A stretch of DNA of 64,000 nt from assembly GCA_002118135.1 (NCBI GenBank), contig BDIU01000110.1, forward strand, positions 1 to 64,000. Reading direction: 5' to 3'. Shown in pieces: positions 30,306 through 41,100 of this stretch. This DNA is from Trebouxia sp. TZW2008. Taxonomy: Eukaryota; Chlorophyta; Trebouxiophyceae; Trebouxiales; Trebouxiaceae. The notes under the pieces were generated by a model that saw only the letters and a list, made by a program, of their open reading frames with translations, did not search any database and was not told the origin of the DNA. Each line of letters opens with the position of its first letter. Within the stretch, counting starts at the first letter, position 1. A program made the position numbers and the translations under genes.

Positions 30306-32903
30306 TCAGCCTTGTGGCGTGCCCCAAAGAGCTGTCTCAAGACTGAAGGCAGCAGGACTGTATAAATTGGCAACCAGACTCTGGTCTGCATCAAAAACTG
30401 CTGCTCCTGCGATGACGCCATTGGCACCATCTGAAAGCATGGGTTGGTACAACTGGGTCATAATGGTGTTCAGGGAAATCCCGCTTTGCTCAAGCTCGTA
30501 CACCATGCCGTTGGTGAAGCCTGCTATGACCTTCACAGGAGCAAACACTGCAACAAGACATGAAAGTCAGCATGCCACCAGACTGCATTGTGTGACCAGA
30601 GATGTACACTGCAATGGCACAAGCGTTCAGCATGACTTAGGATTGCACTCTGTAGCAATGCACCAAGGCATATGCTGCATTATATGGGCATCAAGCATGA
30701 TATTGCAGTGCTTGTGTGACAATGAAAACGTGTTTGCAATGTCTCAATTCATGTGCAAATTGCATTCTGGCAAGGTGGACAACACAAATAGATTGTCAAG
30801 GAAGGCATAATTAGTGGTGGATGCATTGAATAGCAGTTTGACTACTTCATAACTTCAGCTTTTGCATGCAGAGTCACTCAGCTTTTGCAATTAGTGGCTT
30901 GGCAAAGGACAAATTTGCAAAATTGTTTGCCCACAGGATGTAGACCTGCATTGACTTACGTGCTTGTGCTGCAATTAGTGAGTTTGCTGCTGCTGTCAAT
31001 CCTGAGGCCAAGTTGAAGCTACTGTACAACTGGAGGATCACATAGTCAATGTTGACATTGTTCGACGCCAAGCAATTTTGCAAGTCTTTGTAGGCGTGGT
31101 TGGTGCCACCTTGCTGAGTCAGAGGCTGGGTGAGATCACCAAAGGGAGCGAAAGTGATGACTATGTGTGGGTACGCCTGCAGTCATGATACAAACTGGAA
31201 ATTCAGTAAGCATGTGCACAGTGTTAATCACAGAATTGCACACACAGTAGTGTGCTTGTCACACAGCATGAATGCCAGGTGCACATGTGTTGATGCAACA
31301 TGCACATATCTGCAGACGCATAAAGTGTGCATATTGAAAGAAATGGACTACATTGTCAGCTGTGACATGGCACAAAACAAGTGCAGGCCAAGCAGGCTGA
31401 CCGTTTTCAAATTTGTAATGATACTGCACCAGGCAGTTAGCCAAGCTGGATCAGCCACTGGCAGGCCATTGACAATACTCTCAATGCCATCCTCATAGTC
31501 GAGATCAAAGCCAGCCAGATGGAATGTGTCCATGTAGTATCTCAAGTTGGCAGTAACGGTTTGAATGTATGTTGCGATGTTTGGGACACCTCGCCATTGA
31601 GTTGCTGTTGAATCACCTGCAAGACTGGCCAAGACCTGCATGCATGCCAATGCAAAGTCACATTGGCGTACAGGCAAAAAGCATGTGGTTTGTGAGAGCT
31701 GTGGTCGCCTTGTAATTTTCATGTGGGCACAAAAAGAACTCACGCAAAGACGATGGTCAGATACATGATAGAGAGTCTGTAGAGTTAACGCAAAAGCTGC
31801 TGCCACAAAGGCCCCTTTGTAACACAAGGGTGTGGCTAATGTAAGCAAGCTGACTGTTAAGCCCGTTATAACCAGTCACTACACCATGCATGAGACAGCA
31901 CTATACTGACTTGACACATGTTGATAAGGCAAGATTGGTTTGAGAGAACATTGCGCATCTCCTACCAGTAAGCTTGACCAATTGCAAGGCATGTTATATG
32001 AAGCTAGTAAGTAGACATACAGTTGCTTTGACTTGAAAAGTTTGACACTGACAATTTGACTAGTTTTGACATACAAAAGTGGGCTGTTTGGCTGGTATGT
32101 ACACGCCATCGGATGCCCATATTGAAAGCCCAATACTGTATCATTGCAGGTGAAGCAGGTGCTCTTGCGAGCAGGTTGGTGTCAAACCTTGCCACCGCTC
32201 ACTGAAACTAGATTTGCAATCTGAGTGCTGTCCCATGCATTGGGACTGGCTGTGGCGGCATACGACCCAAGGGGAGCAAAGTTTCCGGTTGAAATGCCTG
32301 AGGGTGTATGCGGCCGTATCTGCAGTTGGTCTGTCAGCACGAAGACGATGAAATAGAAAGGAGCGGAAGAAGGCCTCGGCACGGCTCGCACAGTACTCAA
32401 TTGAGCCGTTGTGTCTGGATTAGAACATGGATACGATAAGGTAGGTGCGGTGCAGATGTCGGCGGTTCCGATGTACTCGAAATAAGTCGGACCTGCGCAG
32501 GGCGCGCACAACACGTTGATGTGCAGCAACGTTGCTGCACAGCGATCGTCAGGTCGCCAAGTGACTTGTAATTATACTCTGCATACGAGATGACTCTGGG
32601 TACATAGCCGGTACCTGGAGCACAGGTACCATACCCCTGCTGGCAGCCGGCGCCGCAATAAGCCAGTGCAGGCTGGGTTGTGATGGGTGCCTCAGGCCCG
32701 CAATGGCCTTCCGGGGAGCAGCAAAGTGTGCGTTGGCAGGTGCACGGTGCAGGAAAATTTCCACTGATTGCCCCGTTGGCAGTATACCCGCAGTAATCTG
32801 TGGAACCTCCAATAGTGCACTGGCCAGCTGCAGAGCATGAGCGCAGGCTTGAAGATATGACCAGGAAGCAAGAAGCGCCAAGCAGACCCCAACAAGCGCC
32901 CAT
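30306..32903 (-). CDS. Secreted chitinase-like protein (CBM18-like + GH18)
   Basis: Exons in order: 32903-32493 (or a donor at 32435), 32319-32188, 31635-31402, 31176-30960, 30547-30306. A signal peptide (MGACWGLLGASCFLVISSS) is followed by a Cys-rich hevein-like domain (LCCSPEGHCG, then YCGAGCQQGYGTC, about residues 60-95). The GH18 barrel shows NLVSVSGGKVLASL, the catalytic strand AGFDLDYED (acid Glu present; the first Asp of DxxDxDxE is Ala) and VILQLYSSFN. Such enzymes hydrolyse chitin outside the cell. Phase agrees for 32493-32319, but a neighbouring frame also carries plausible coding (HINVLCAPCAGPTYFEY), so exon 1 may hold a frameshift or a missed junction. Confidence 0.75.
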
Positions 32904-33340
32904 GTTTTAAATGTCGAAAAGCTGTGATGCAGTCTGCCAAGCAGGTCAGTGCTTGCAGTTATGCTCGACTTCCTGCAGAGCTGCAAGCTTGTTTGAAAAA
33001 GCTCGTGAGCCGAAACGAAAACGAATTGCATGTGACTGATCACGTGCGTGCAAAACGAGCGGACGTCTCAAGTTTGAGGGGTCTGAGTTTGGTACTCAAG
33101 CTCGAACAACAGAAATCAAGTACGTTGTAGGGAACATAAGTGACGTCAATTGCCCCAGCCCTCAATGTTTTGAGAGCACAGGTAGATGCGTTTTGCAGTG
33201 ATTAGTACCTGCTCAGCGTTCGTCTTGGAAGAAACAAAAATTCCTTGAACAAATCAAGGCTCTGGGAGGACTGTTGCAGTCAAATCATCGTCGATTGGAC
33301 AATCCAACAGCAAATGCTGGGAAGAATGGCAACAATGACG

Positions 33341-33607
33341 TCACAAAAGATAGCGGCATCTCCCACAGGAACTTGTAGAAATCTGCTTCGCCCTTCCCTG
33401 GCAGCAGGGAAGTAGCCACGTGTCAGTCTTGAGCGTCCATGCATCTGTAAGCTGCAGAACATCTTCACGTCGCAGCTTGATCTGCATCGGTGCAGCATGA
33501 TGGTAGGAATTGTTCCAGATGGCTTTCAGCAGGATTCGACCACACAATAGAGCAGCTGTTTGCACAGACGCTGCAGCTGCAGCAACAGCAGCAGCCAAAG
33601 ATGCCAT
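33341..33607 (-). other. Unassigned ORF with Ala-rich start
   Basis: 88 codons starting MASLAAAVAAAAASVQTAAL, an organelle-import-like N-terminus, then charged sequence (MQIKLRREDVLQLTDAWTLK). No family recognised. It sits between two divergent genes, 186 bp from the fructosamine kinase ATG. It may be a first exon or chance. Confidence 0.25.
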
Positions 33608-33793
33608 CTCAACTTCACAAAATTGCGACGCTTATGTTCACATGCATTGACTTCAACATTGCAGATTGTCTGTAGACATTCTCTCGCAAGATATAGAAAG
33701 TTCAAATCAAGGGCCGGCTCTGAAACCATGACCATCGCAACGCTCTTGCATGCAGCGAGAGACCGGTAGGCTGCAATTTAGCGACAGAGCACG

Positions 33794-34750
33794 ATGCGGA
33801 CATGCGCGTGTGGTGCTGCAAACCTTTCTGCTTCCACTGCGAAATTGTCCTCACCCACCGGTCCCTGTCACGTGCTGTTGCGCGCAACACGTCCTCAAAG
33901 CTGTTTTGGCCAAGCATCTTTCAGTCATACACCAAAAAGACTTGACTGTCTCAGTCAGCGTCGTCAGAGTCGACTGTCCGCGAAAGCGATGACCAGCGGG
34001 TATAAGCCTCACTGCCCTGAGGGCATCGTAAAAATGAAGCTCTGACCCCATGCATAACGCTTACTGCATGCAACTGCAGAGGCGAGCAGGTCGTCAAAGA
34101 CTGGATAGCAGACAATCTTAACAGCGGCAAAGTTGTCAAAGAGAGCTTGGCGGGCTCGAGCCAATGGAGCTCAGCCTACACTTACCACACAGACAGTGGC
34201 TCAAAATTCTTCGTCAAGCTCAGCCTCGGAAGGGACTCAAGCATGTTTGAGGGCGAAGCTCTTGGTCTTCAAGCATTGTATGGTATCAATCTCCCCTTCT
34301 TCTACCAGCCCCGTCATGTGTTTGTGCACTAAGTTCAACCTGCAACAGCGATGCTTGGCATTGCCATTCAGACTTCTGTGCTGTGCAGACACTAAGTCGA
34401 TGAAGATTCCCAAGATATATCATTTTGGGTCCTTGCCAGGTGACCCATTTCAAACTTTGTGGCTTTGTTGAATGCAAACCTCTGCTGTAAGACCAAAGCT
34501 CAGTATGCCATCAACTGTCATCTGGGGTGCTTCTATGGCCCTTGGAACTTTGTCAATGTGTACCTCACTAGCACACCTAATGTGCAGGCAAGGGCTCCTT
34601 CATAGTCATGGAGTTCCTCAACTTTGGCGGGTCTTTCAGCCAGGCAGATCTTGGCAGAAGGCTGGCAGAAATGCACAAGGCAGAACCTGCTGTAAGACAT
34701 CTGATTGAAGTTGACACTGCCTGACTGCCATTGCTGTTGCCGTTGCTGTG

Positions 34751-34845
<95 letters not shown>

Positions 34846-36768
34846 ACCAATTGCTGTTGCTGTACCAATTGACAATGCTGCAATAGATGTTACTGATATG
34901 CTATATGCATATGCTATGTTCTGCTGCATGTGTTGCGTTGTCACTACAGAGCATTAGGCACATGTCCACACAAGTATGCAAATGTCTGAGCTTACTGCAT
35001 GTGACTGGCAAGCATCACATAGACAAGGGCACTGACAAAGCACCAAGCACATTTGACCGCTTGCAAGGTCGCTTTGTGGCAAGAGCACAGCAGACTCAGC
35101 GACTGAAACGGGCTGTCATTGTGGTTTGTAGGCTGAGACTGGAAAGCAAGGCAAGTTTGGGTTGGCAGTGGACAAGTTCATGGACTGATTGCCATGACTG
35201 CTTGCAAGCAACAAGTGCAAAGTCAGTGTGCAACAAGGGCACCAGATGATTGATTGCTCAAACTGTTTTATGGCGTGTAGGATGAGACTGCAAAGCAAGG
35301 CAAGTTTGGCTTTCCGGTGGACAACACCATAGGAGGCACATCACAGCCCAATGGCTGGATGGACAACTGGGTGGACTTCTACAGAGAACGTCGCTTAGGG
35401 CATCAACTGAAGCTGACTAATGACTCCAACCTGCAGAAGATGGGCAAGAAGCTGTGTGACAATTTGGAGCACTTCTTCCAAGGAATTGAGGTGAGACTCA
35501 TTTGGTGCAGTTGATCTGGGAACGCAATCAAGGTTGTACGTGTCATGTTACTCCAATTGAGGTGAGATTTGCGCAGTTGGGTTGGATATATGCAATGAGG
35601 ATCATGGCTGTTATTTAGTATGGCAGGATTGGGCCAGGGGTTGTGCGTGCTGATGACTTGTTGCATACACCAACATTCTGACATCCTTTGCTGTCGGCGG
35701 CCACACAACAGACTACAAGCTAAGCAGGCACCGTGTAAGTGGCACAAACACGAGACGAATTTTTACTTGCCTTGGCCTGGCATTGCACTTGTGTAGTGTG
35801 GACATGCGCAACTGTGCAGTGTCTATCACAATTGTGTGAGGCCACAGGCTCAGCACACGCAGAAATCAGCTTGGAACTGCTGTCTATGTCTGGTCATCAT
35901 AGGTGAAGCCACATAGACTGCATGCTTAATCACCAGGTGAAGCCAAGTGTGCTACATGGAGATCTCTGGAGCGGCAATGTCTCTGGAGTTGATGGTCAGC
36001 CTTCCATATTTGACCCAGCAGTGTACTACGGCCACTCAGAGGCGGACTTTGGCATGTCCTGGTGTGCGGGCTTCAGCTCAGCATTCTACGATGCTTACTT
36101 CAAGGTTCTGCCTAAAGCTCCAGGCAAGTGCATATCACACAAGCAGCAACGAATTACCACATGCAGTGAGTGCTGCAACATGCAATGTGTCAAGAATTGA
36201 TGATGAGCCTCCCATTTTTGACCCAGCAGTATACTACAGCCATTCAGAGGCGGAATTTGGCATGTCATGGTGTGCGGGCTTCAGCTTAGCATCCTATCAT
36301 GCTTGGTTCAAAGTTCTGCCTAAAGCTCCAGGCAAGTGCATATGACAAACACCCGGGAGATTTTGCTGAGCCTGTTGCCTCTCTCGCACACTCCCAGATT
36401 TGCTGTTGTCTCTTGAATGTTTTGGTCTGGCTTGCATGGAAAGATTTTATCATATAAGCTGAATGCCCATGTCAAGGGCGCATGGTCAATATCACATGTG
36501 CAGTCTATCCAGTATCCTAGCTTTGCAGCACCTTTGAAGTGCCCTCTGCACAGTGTCAAAAATCTATCATTTGGGCTTTATGGGTGTCATGACTGTCTGA
36601 AATGCTCAGCTACTGCAAGACAAGTGCGTGTGCTGGCTGTGTGCAGGTCATGAAGACAGGGCACAGCTGTATCTGCTGTATCACTATCTGAACCACTACA
36701 ACCTATTTGGCAGCGGCTACTACGGCTCTGCTGAAGGCATTTTGAAGAATCTGACCAGAAAGATCTGA
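33794..36768 (+). CDS. FN3K: Fructosamine-3-kinase, probably plastid-targeted
   Basis: Seven in-phase exons: 33794-33999, 34080-34282, 34389-34439, 34588-34691, 35281-35490, 35937-36123, 36647-36768, giving 360 residues. The first 65 or so are Ser/Arg/Ala-rich with few acids, like a chloroplast transit peptide, before [18 protein letters not shown] where the kinase begins. The kinase shows [18 protein letters not shown] (nucleotide loop and Lys), [12 protein letters not shown], the catalytic HGDLWSGN at about 265-272 and [12 protein letters not shown]. It phosphorylates fructosamines on glycated proteins, which then decompose, reversing glycation. The intron after 36123 has a GC donor (gcaagt). 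The HGDLWSGN exon and exon 35281 both have edge copies in flanking introns. Confidence 0.92.
34750..34846 (+). repeat. TTGCTG hexamer microsatellite
   Basis: About 16 nearly perfect TTGCTG units in the fructosamine kinase intron, followed by two copies of ttgctgttgctgtaccaa. It creates false open frames on both strands (Gln, Ala-Thr and Val-Ala runs). Confidence 0.95.
35128..35200 (+). repeat. 5'-edge copy of FN3K exon 35281-35490
   Basis: gtag then GCTGAGACTGGAAAGCAAGG, then CAAGTTTGGG copies the start GATGAGACTGCAAAGCAAGG. The copy falls out of frame within about 40 bases. Confidence 0.8.
35900..35930 (+). repeat. Short 5'-edge copy of FN3K exon 35937-36123
   Basis: aggtgaagccacatagactg directly precedes the real aggtgaagccaagtgtgcta by 34 bases. 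Confidence 0.65.
36190..36345 (+). repeat. 3'-edge copy of FN3K exon 35937-36123, frame open
   Basis: About 130 bases repeat the exon end from the FDPAVYY codons to the donor. It reads [20 protein letters not shown], then WCAGFSL and onward, with the GC-type donor (ctccag then gcaagtgcat) preserved. It lacks the HGDLWSGN segment and an obvious acceptor. Confidence 0.92.
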
Positions 36769-38181
36769 GCACCAGCAGGCATTGTGAAGAATCTAACCAG
36801 CAACCTGACCAGGGTTCCTAAATAGAGCCAGCGCATCAACGCGCATGATAACAGTGTCACCCGTCAAGCTGTTGCTTGGAGCAGGCGTTATGAGAGATAG
36901 CTAGGAGGATCAACAGCGCTCATCATAACAGCACTATCCGAAAGCTGCTGCTTGCAGAGGGCGTTCCAAGGAACCCAACCAACAGAATTCGAGCAGCAGC
37001 ACACATCATGAGCATCATGCATACAGAAGCAATGACCTGCCTCCTGCACGTCTATCCAAAGCTATTTTGAGCCACATCAGCATCACCTGCAGAACTGCTG
37101 CTTGGACAGATGTTTGGTTGTGACTGGCGTTTACGCCCTGGTCACAGTGCACACTGAGGGTTGCACTTCGACAATGGTCCAGTCAACGCGTACACAGCGG
37201 TAGCGTCTCTCTCTAAATGGCGCTGTCTTGACAGTCAACAGTTTGAGTGCAAAACGCCCTCGTGTTGAGCAATTTAGCTCAGAGGCATGCTTGAAAGTGA
37301 AGTGCCAATTCTGAAGTACATGCCTTCAGCTTGAGCAGCATGAGCTGCTGCAAACTTGTGTTATGATTCTGGTGTAGCAGCATGATCATTTGTGCAAGAA
37401 GAGGCCGAAGTGTCAACCTTGCAGCACTGTGAATGCATTGGCTGAAGTGAGTGTATGGAAAGGCCAAGTCAATTGGTGTAGCTGAGGATTGCTATACATG
37501 TTGAAGCGCAGACATGCGATGATAGCAGGTGTGATGTGTCTCTAATACCTTTAGACTTGCGTTATGAGCTGCTGTAACAGTTTACTTAGTTTGATGATTC
37601 GGAAGCAGCTGTAACAGTTGTACAGCGTCACGTTGCGTCTGGAAATATGATCATACAGCATACGCCAACATGCGAATGCAGCAATGTATTGCAAGAAAGG
37701 GCAGAAAAGACTGCTCATTTTGTTAATCACATGCGTCTTGATCAGAATTGTTTCCCATCAGTTGATTGCTCTAAGTGTTTCAACCTGACCAAATGCTATA
37801 TGCAGTTCTGCAGCAAGAGGCCTGCATAGTGTACACATCATAGCCTACGCACCAGCGACTGCAACAACTGTGTGCAAGCCCAAACTGCTTGGACTCGCAC
37901 CCTGCAACTTGCACACTATACTATCTACAGTAATGTAGCGCTTCCTGCTTTGGTTTCCTGCTCCAAAACCATTACATTCATGCACAACACTCGCAACATG
38001 ACCATTCCTGCATATGCCAAGCTTGCAACTGTTCCTGCAGACTAGACCCATTGCTGGGTCTCATCCTCGCTAGACAATACGCAATGCCAAATCCTCAGCA
38101 TGTGCATCAGCTCAGGCACAAGTCATGTGACAAATTGTCTCATGGCCAAGTGACTGTTGACTTTCAAATCCTTGGCTAGCA
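36769..38181. other. Convergent intergenic gap
   Basis: Between two convergent gene ends. At 36778-36812 a copy of the last exon's end (gcattgtgaagaatctaacc) follows the fructosamine kinase stop. The rest has no gene I can support; long 3' UTRs are likely. Confidence 0.35.
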
Positions 38182-41100
38182 TCAGACTGAACCCTTACAG
38201 TCCCCTTGACAAATTGGGCAGGTGGCTTTCTGTTGCAGCCACTTGTCTAGGCAAGGCTTATGGAACTGGTGACTGCAGTGAAGGCGACGTAGTGTGGCGC
38301 CTGACACATAGTCTTCAAGGCAGATGGGACACCTCCTATCGCCAGTCTCTGTTAGGCCTCCAAACGGAACTGGCACAGTTGGAATTGCTTCAATCACATC
38401 TTTGCTGGCTCCTACAAATGCCAGCCATGGTCAGATCTTTAACTGAAGTGAAACATTGACAGGAATTGATGAGCTGTGTAACAGTCACTGCATTCTAGTC
38501 TTGCAGCGCTTGACAGCAGAGATAAGAACAGCCTATTGTTGCTGCTTGTGATGCAGCACGACAGGTGTCAAACGATTGCTACCCCAATCCTTAATGACTC
38601 TTCATGCAACACACCCTAATGCCGACCACAAATTAGCGGGGTAGGTGCTTTGCTATAACTGCACAACACCATAAGGCATGGGCAAAATGATCAGAATCAG
38701 GCAAATTCAAAATCACACGCATGCAAACAGCGGACACCCCACCTTTTCTGTTCTCAACTGTATCATCCAGCGCCAGCAATGCTTCATAGTCGTCCTCGTT
38801 GAAGTCCCTGTCAGAGAACAGCAGGTGGGGTGGCAAGCGCCCAGCAGACATTCCAGCAAAGGCCGCCCTCATGGCGCTCAGGTGGCCTGCAATGTGGGGT
38901 GGGGGGTTGGCCATGCGCCCCCCTGGGACCCCCCCTAGGCCGTCCTCACCTAGCATGCCCATCATGGCCTCTGCTAGGGAGCCTGGGGCCCACCCCCTGC
39001 GCCTACCCCGCCCCTCTGATGCCCTGTACAACAAAGAAACCTTCCAGTCTAAGATATGCTTGATGCTAACCCCCTGAGACCCACACTAGGGCGCCCGCAT
39101 CTGGCATGCCCATCATGGCGTCTACAAGGGGGCCAGGGAGCACCCCCTGTGCCTACCCCGCCCCTCTGCTGCCCTTCAGATGCCCAGGGGTACGGTTGAA
39201 CCATCATCATGACTGCTTTTGAAATGTCACCTTTCAACACTGATTGAGACCACCTCTAATGCACTTTCATCGCAACACACAGCACGACTGGCATCAACAT
39301 CACGTGACTGGTTTGGTGATGTCACCCTGGAACATTGACTGGGGCCATTGGAGCGCAGCAACTCAGGACCCTGATAAGTTTTGCTCAAAACAAAATCCTT
39401 TGGCTCGGTCTTACCCAGTGAAGGCAGCAACCTGCAATACAGTCAAATGACCAAGAGATACAAATCATTTACGTGTGAGTAATGCTGGTGCATTTGTCAT
39501 AGGTGGGCACGCCCGAATAGCCCACCTAGAGCGTGGAGCAGTTGGTTTTCCGGACCGCCAATCTCTTGAGGCAAGGCAGAGGGGAGGGGGTGCTGCATGA
39601 GGAGCGTATCACCTTTGTATCAGGCAAAATGGCTGAAACAAAGTGGTACAGCAAGCATGGCCAGGAAACACACCTGGACCGTGAAGCATTTGGTTCTGGG
39701 GCATCTGGCCGCCAGGTTGTTGAGGCGAAGTGGTGAGGTGGTGGGGGCGGTGCAGGGGGTCCCTCCAGGCCGGCAAAAGCCGCCTCCAAGACCTCTAGCT
39801 CATCCATGCGGAACCTCAGCTCAGCTTCCTCAGCAGCTCTGCACATTGCCAGCTTTTGTGATTTTGGCTTTTCTAGAATGACTTCCTTGTAGTCAGCACT
39901 GGCGAGTATACACATTACAGACAAGCAGCGCATCCCACTTTGCAATATCTTTGAGTTTTTGCCTTTGACAAATCTATACATGACACCGTCTGCATGCCTT
40001 ACTTTGGCGTTGCGCCTTTAGTTTTGACACATGACACTTCGAAATCAATTGGTTTGATTTGGTGCTGCACGACATGTGTTGCGTGAAAGTGCACCTGAAC
40101 AAAAAGCAATTCAAGATGCTCCTTAGCATTTCAAATGCGGCTGACTGAGTCACCAAGTGAAGGGTTTACAGCAATCCAGACATTCCAATTTTGGATTTAG
40201 CCGATGAAATGGCCAGGACCAAGCGCAGAATGCAAGGAGTGCTACAATCCCTCAGGCATGAGTCAGCCCTCCCCTTGACCCTATCTCCCATCCAGAATTG
40301 CAATGCTGAGACTTGCGCAATCAAGAAGCATTTCACGCCTTGTTTCCAACAGGAAAGCTCAAAACTCAACGATGTTTGTTGTTGTGCTTTGGATAGTGCG
40401 CAATTGATCCTTGGACGTTCTACTGCAGGGGCAGTAGCAAAGCAGCACTACGTGCTGATGCTGGCCTGTTGTGACAGCTGACACTTCAGGAGCGTGTTAC
40501 ATCATACCTGGCATCGAAAGACACGTCCCTGGCTTCTTCTCTGCGTCTGCGCTCAGCCATACTTTCTGCAGGCTCCTGGCTTCACAGCATAAGCATTGCA
40601 TGCTAGTGCTGGCCTGTGCTTACAGCTTAGACTTTCAATTCAGCAGCACGTCAACCTACCTGGCATTGAAAGACATGTCATGAGCTTCCTCCCGCCGTCT
40701 GTGATCAGCAATGCGCTCCGCCAACTCCTGACTTGACGGCATGCGCCTGCTGTGCCTCCTTGGCAGAACTGTCGGCGGCAGAACCTCAACCCCTTGACTG
40801 TGACTTGCCCCATCTCTGGTGCTGCCCTGAGTTGGCACTGTTTCGTCCTGTCTGTGATCCTGCCTAGGATCTGGCCTCTGGTGATCGTGTGGGATAGAGC
40901 CCCGGGTGGTGTGATGGTGCACGGTTGTGTCGACGGGCTCATAAGGACGGTGGTGGCGCATGCGGTAGGGAAGGTGGTGGTACATGGCGGCTGAGCGGTC
41001 TAGGGTTGTGGGGTGCACCTCATGGCTGTGGGGGGGTGGGGGTGGCGGGGGGGCTGCCCACCTTGAAGAAGAAGCAGAGGCCTGCTGGCAGCACAGCATG

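Noticed and set aside
34533..34957. Long open frames on both strands (Gln, Ala-Thr and Val-Ala runs)
   Set aside because: They are generated by the TTGCTG microsatellite inside an intron.
40191..40481. Plus-strand ORF starting MDLADEMARTKRRMQGVLQS
   Set aside because: It looks protein-like at first but sits inside an intron of the RING gene on the other strand, without splice context or family match.
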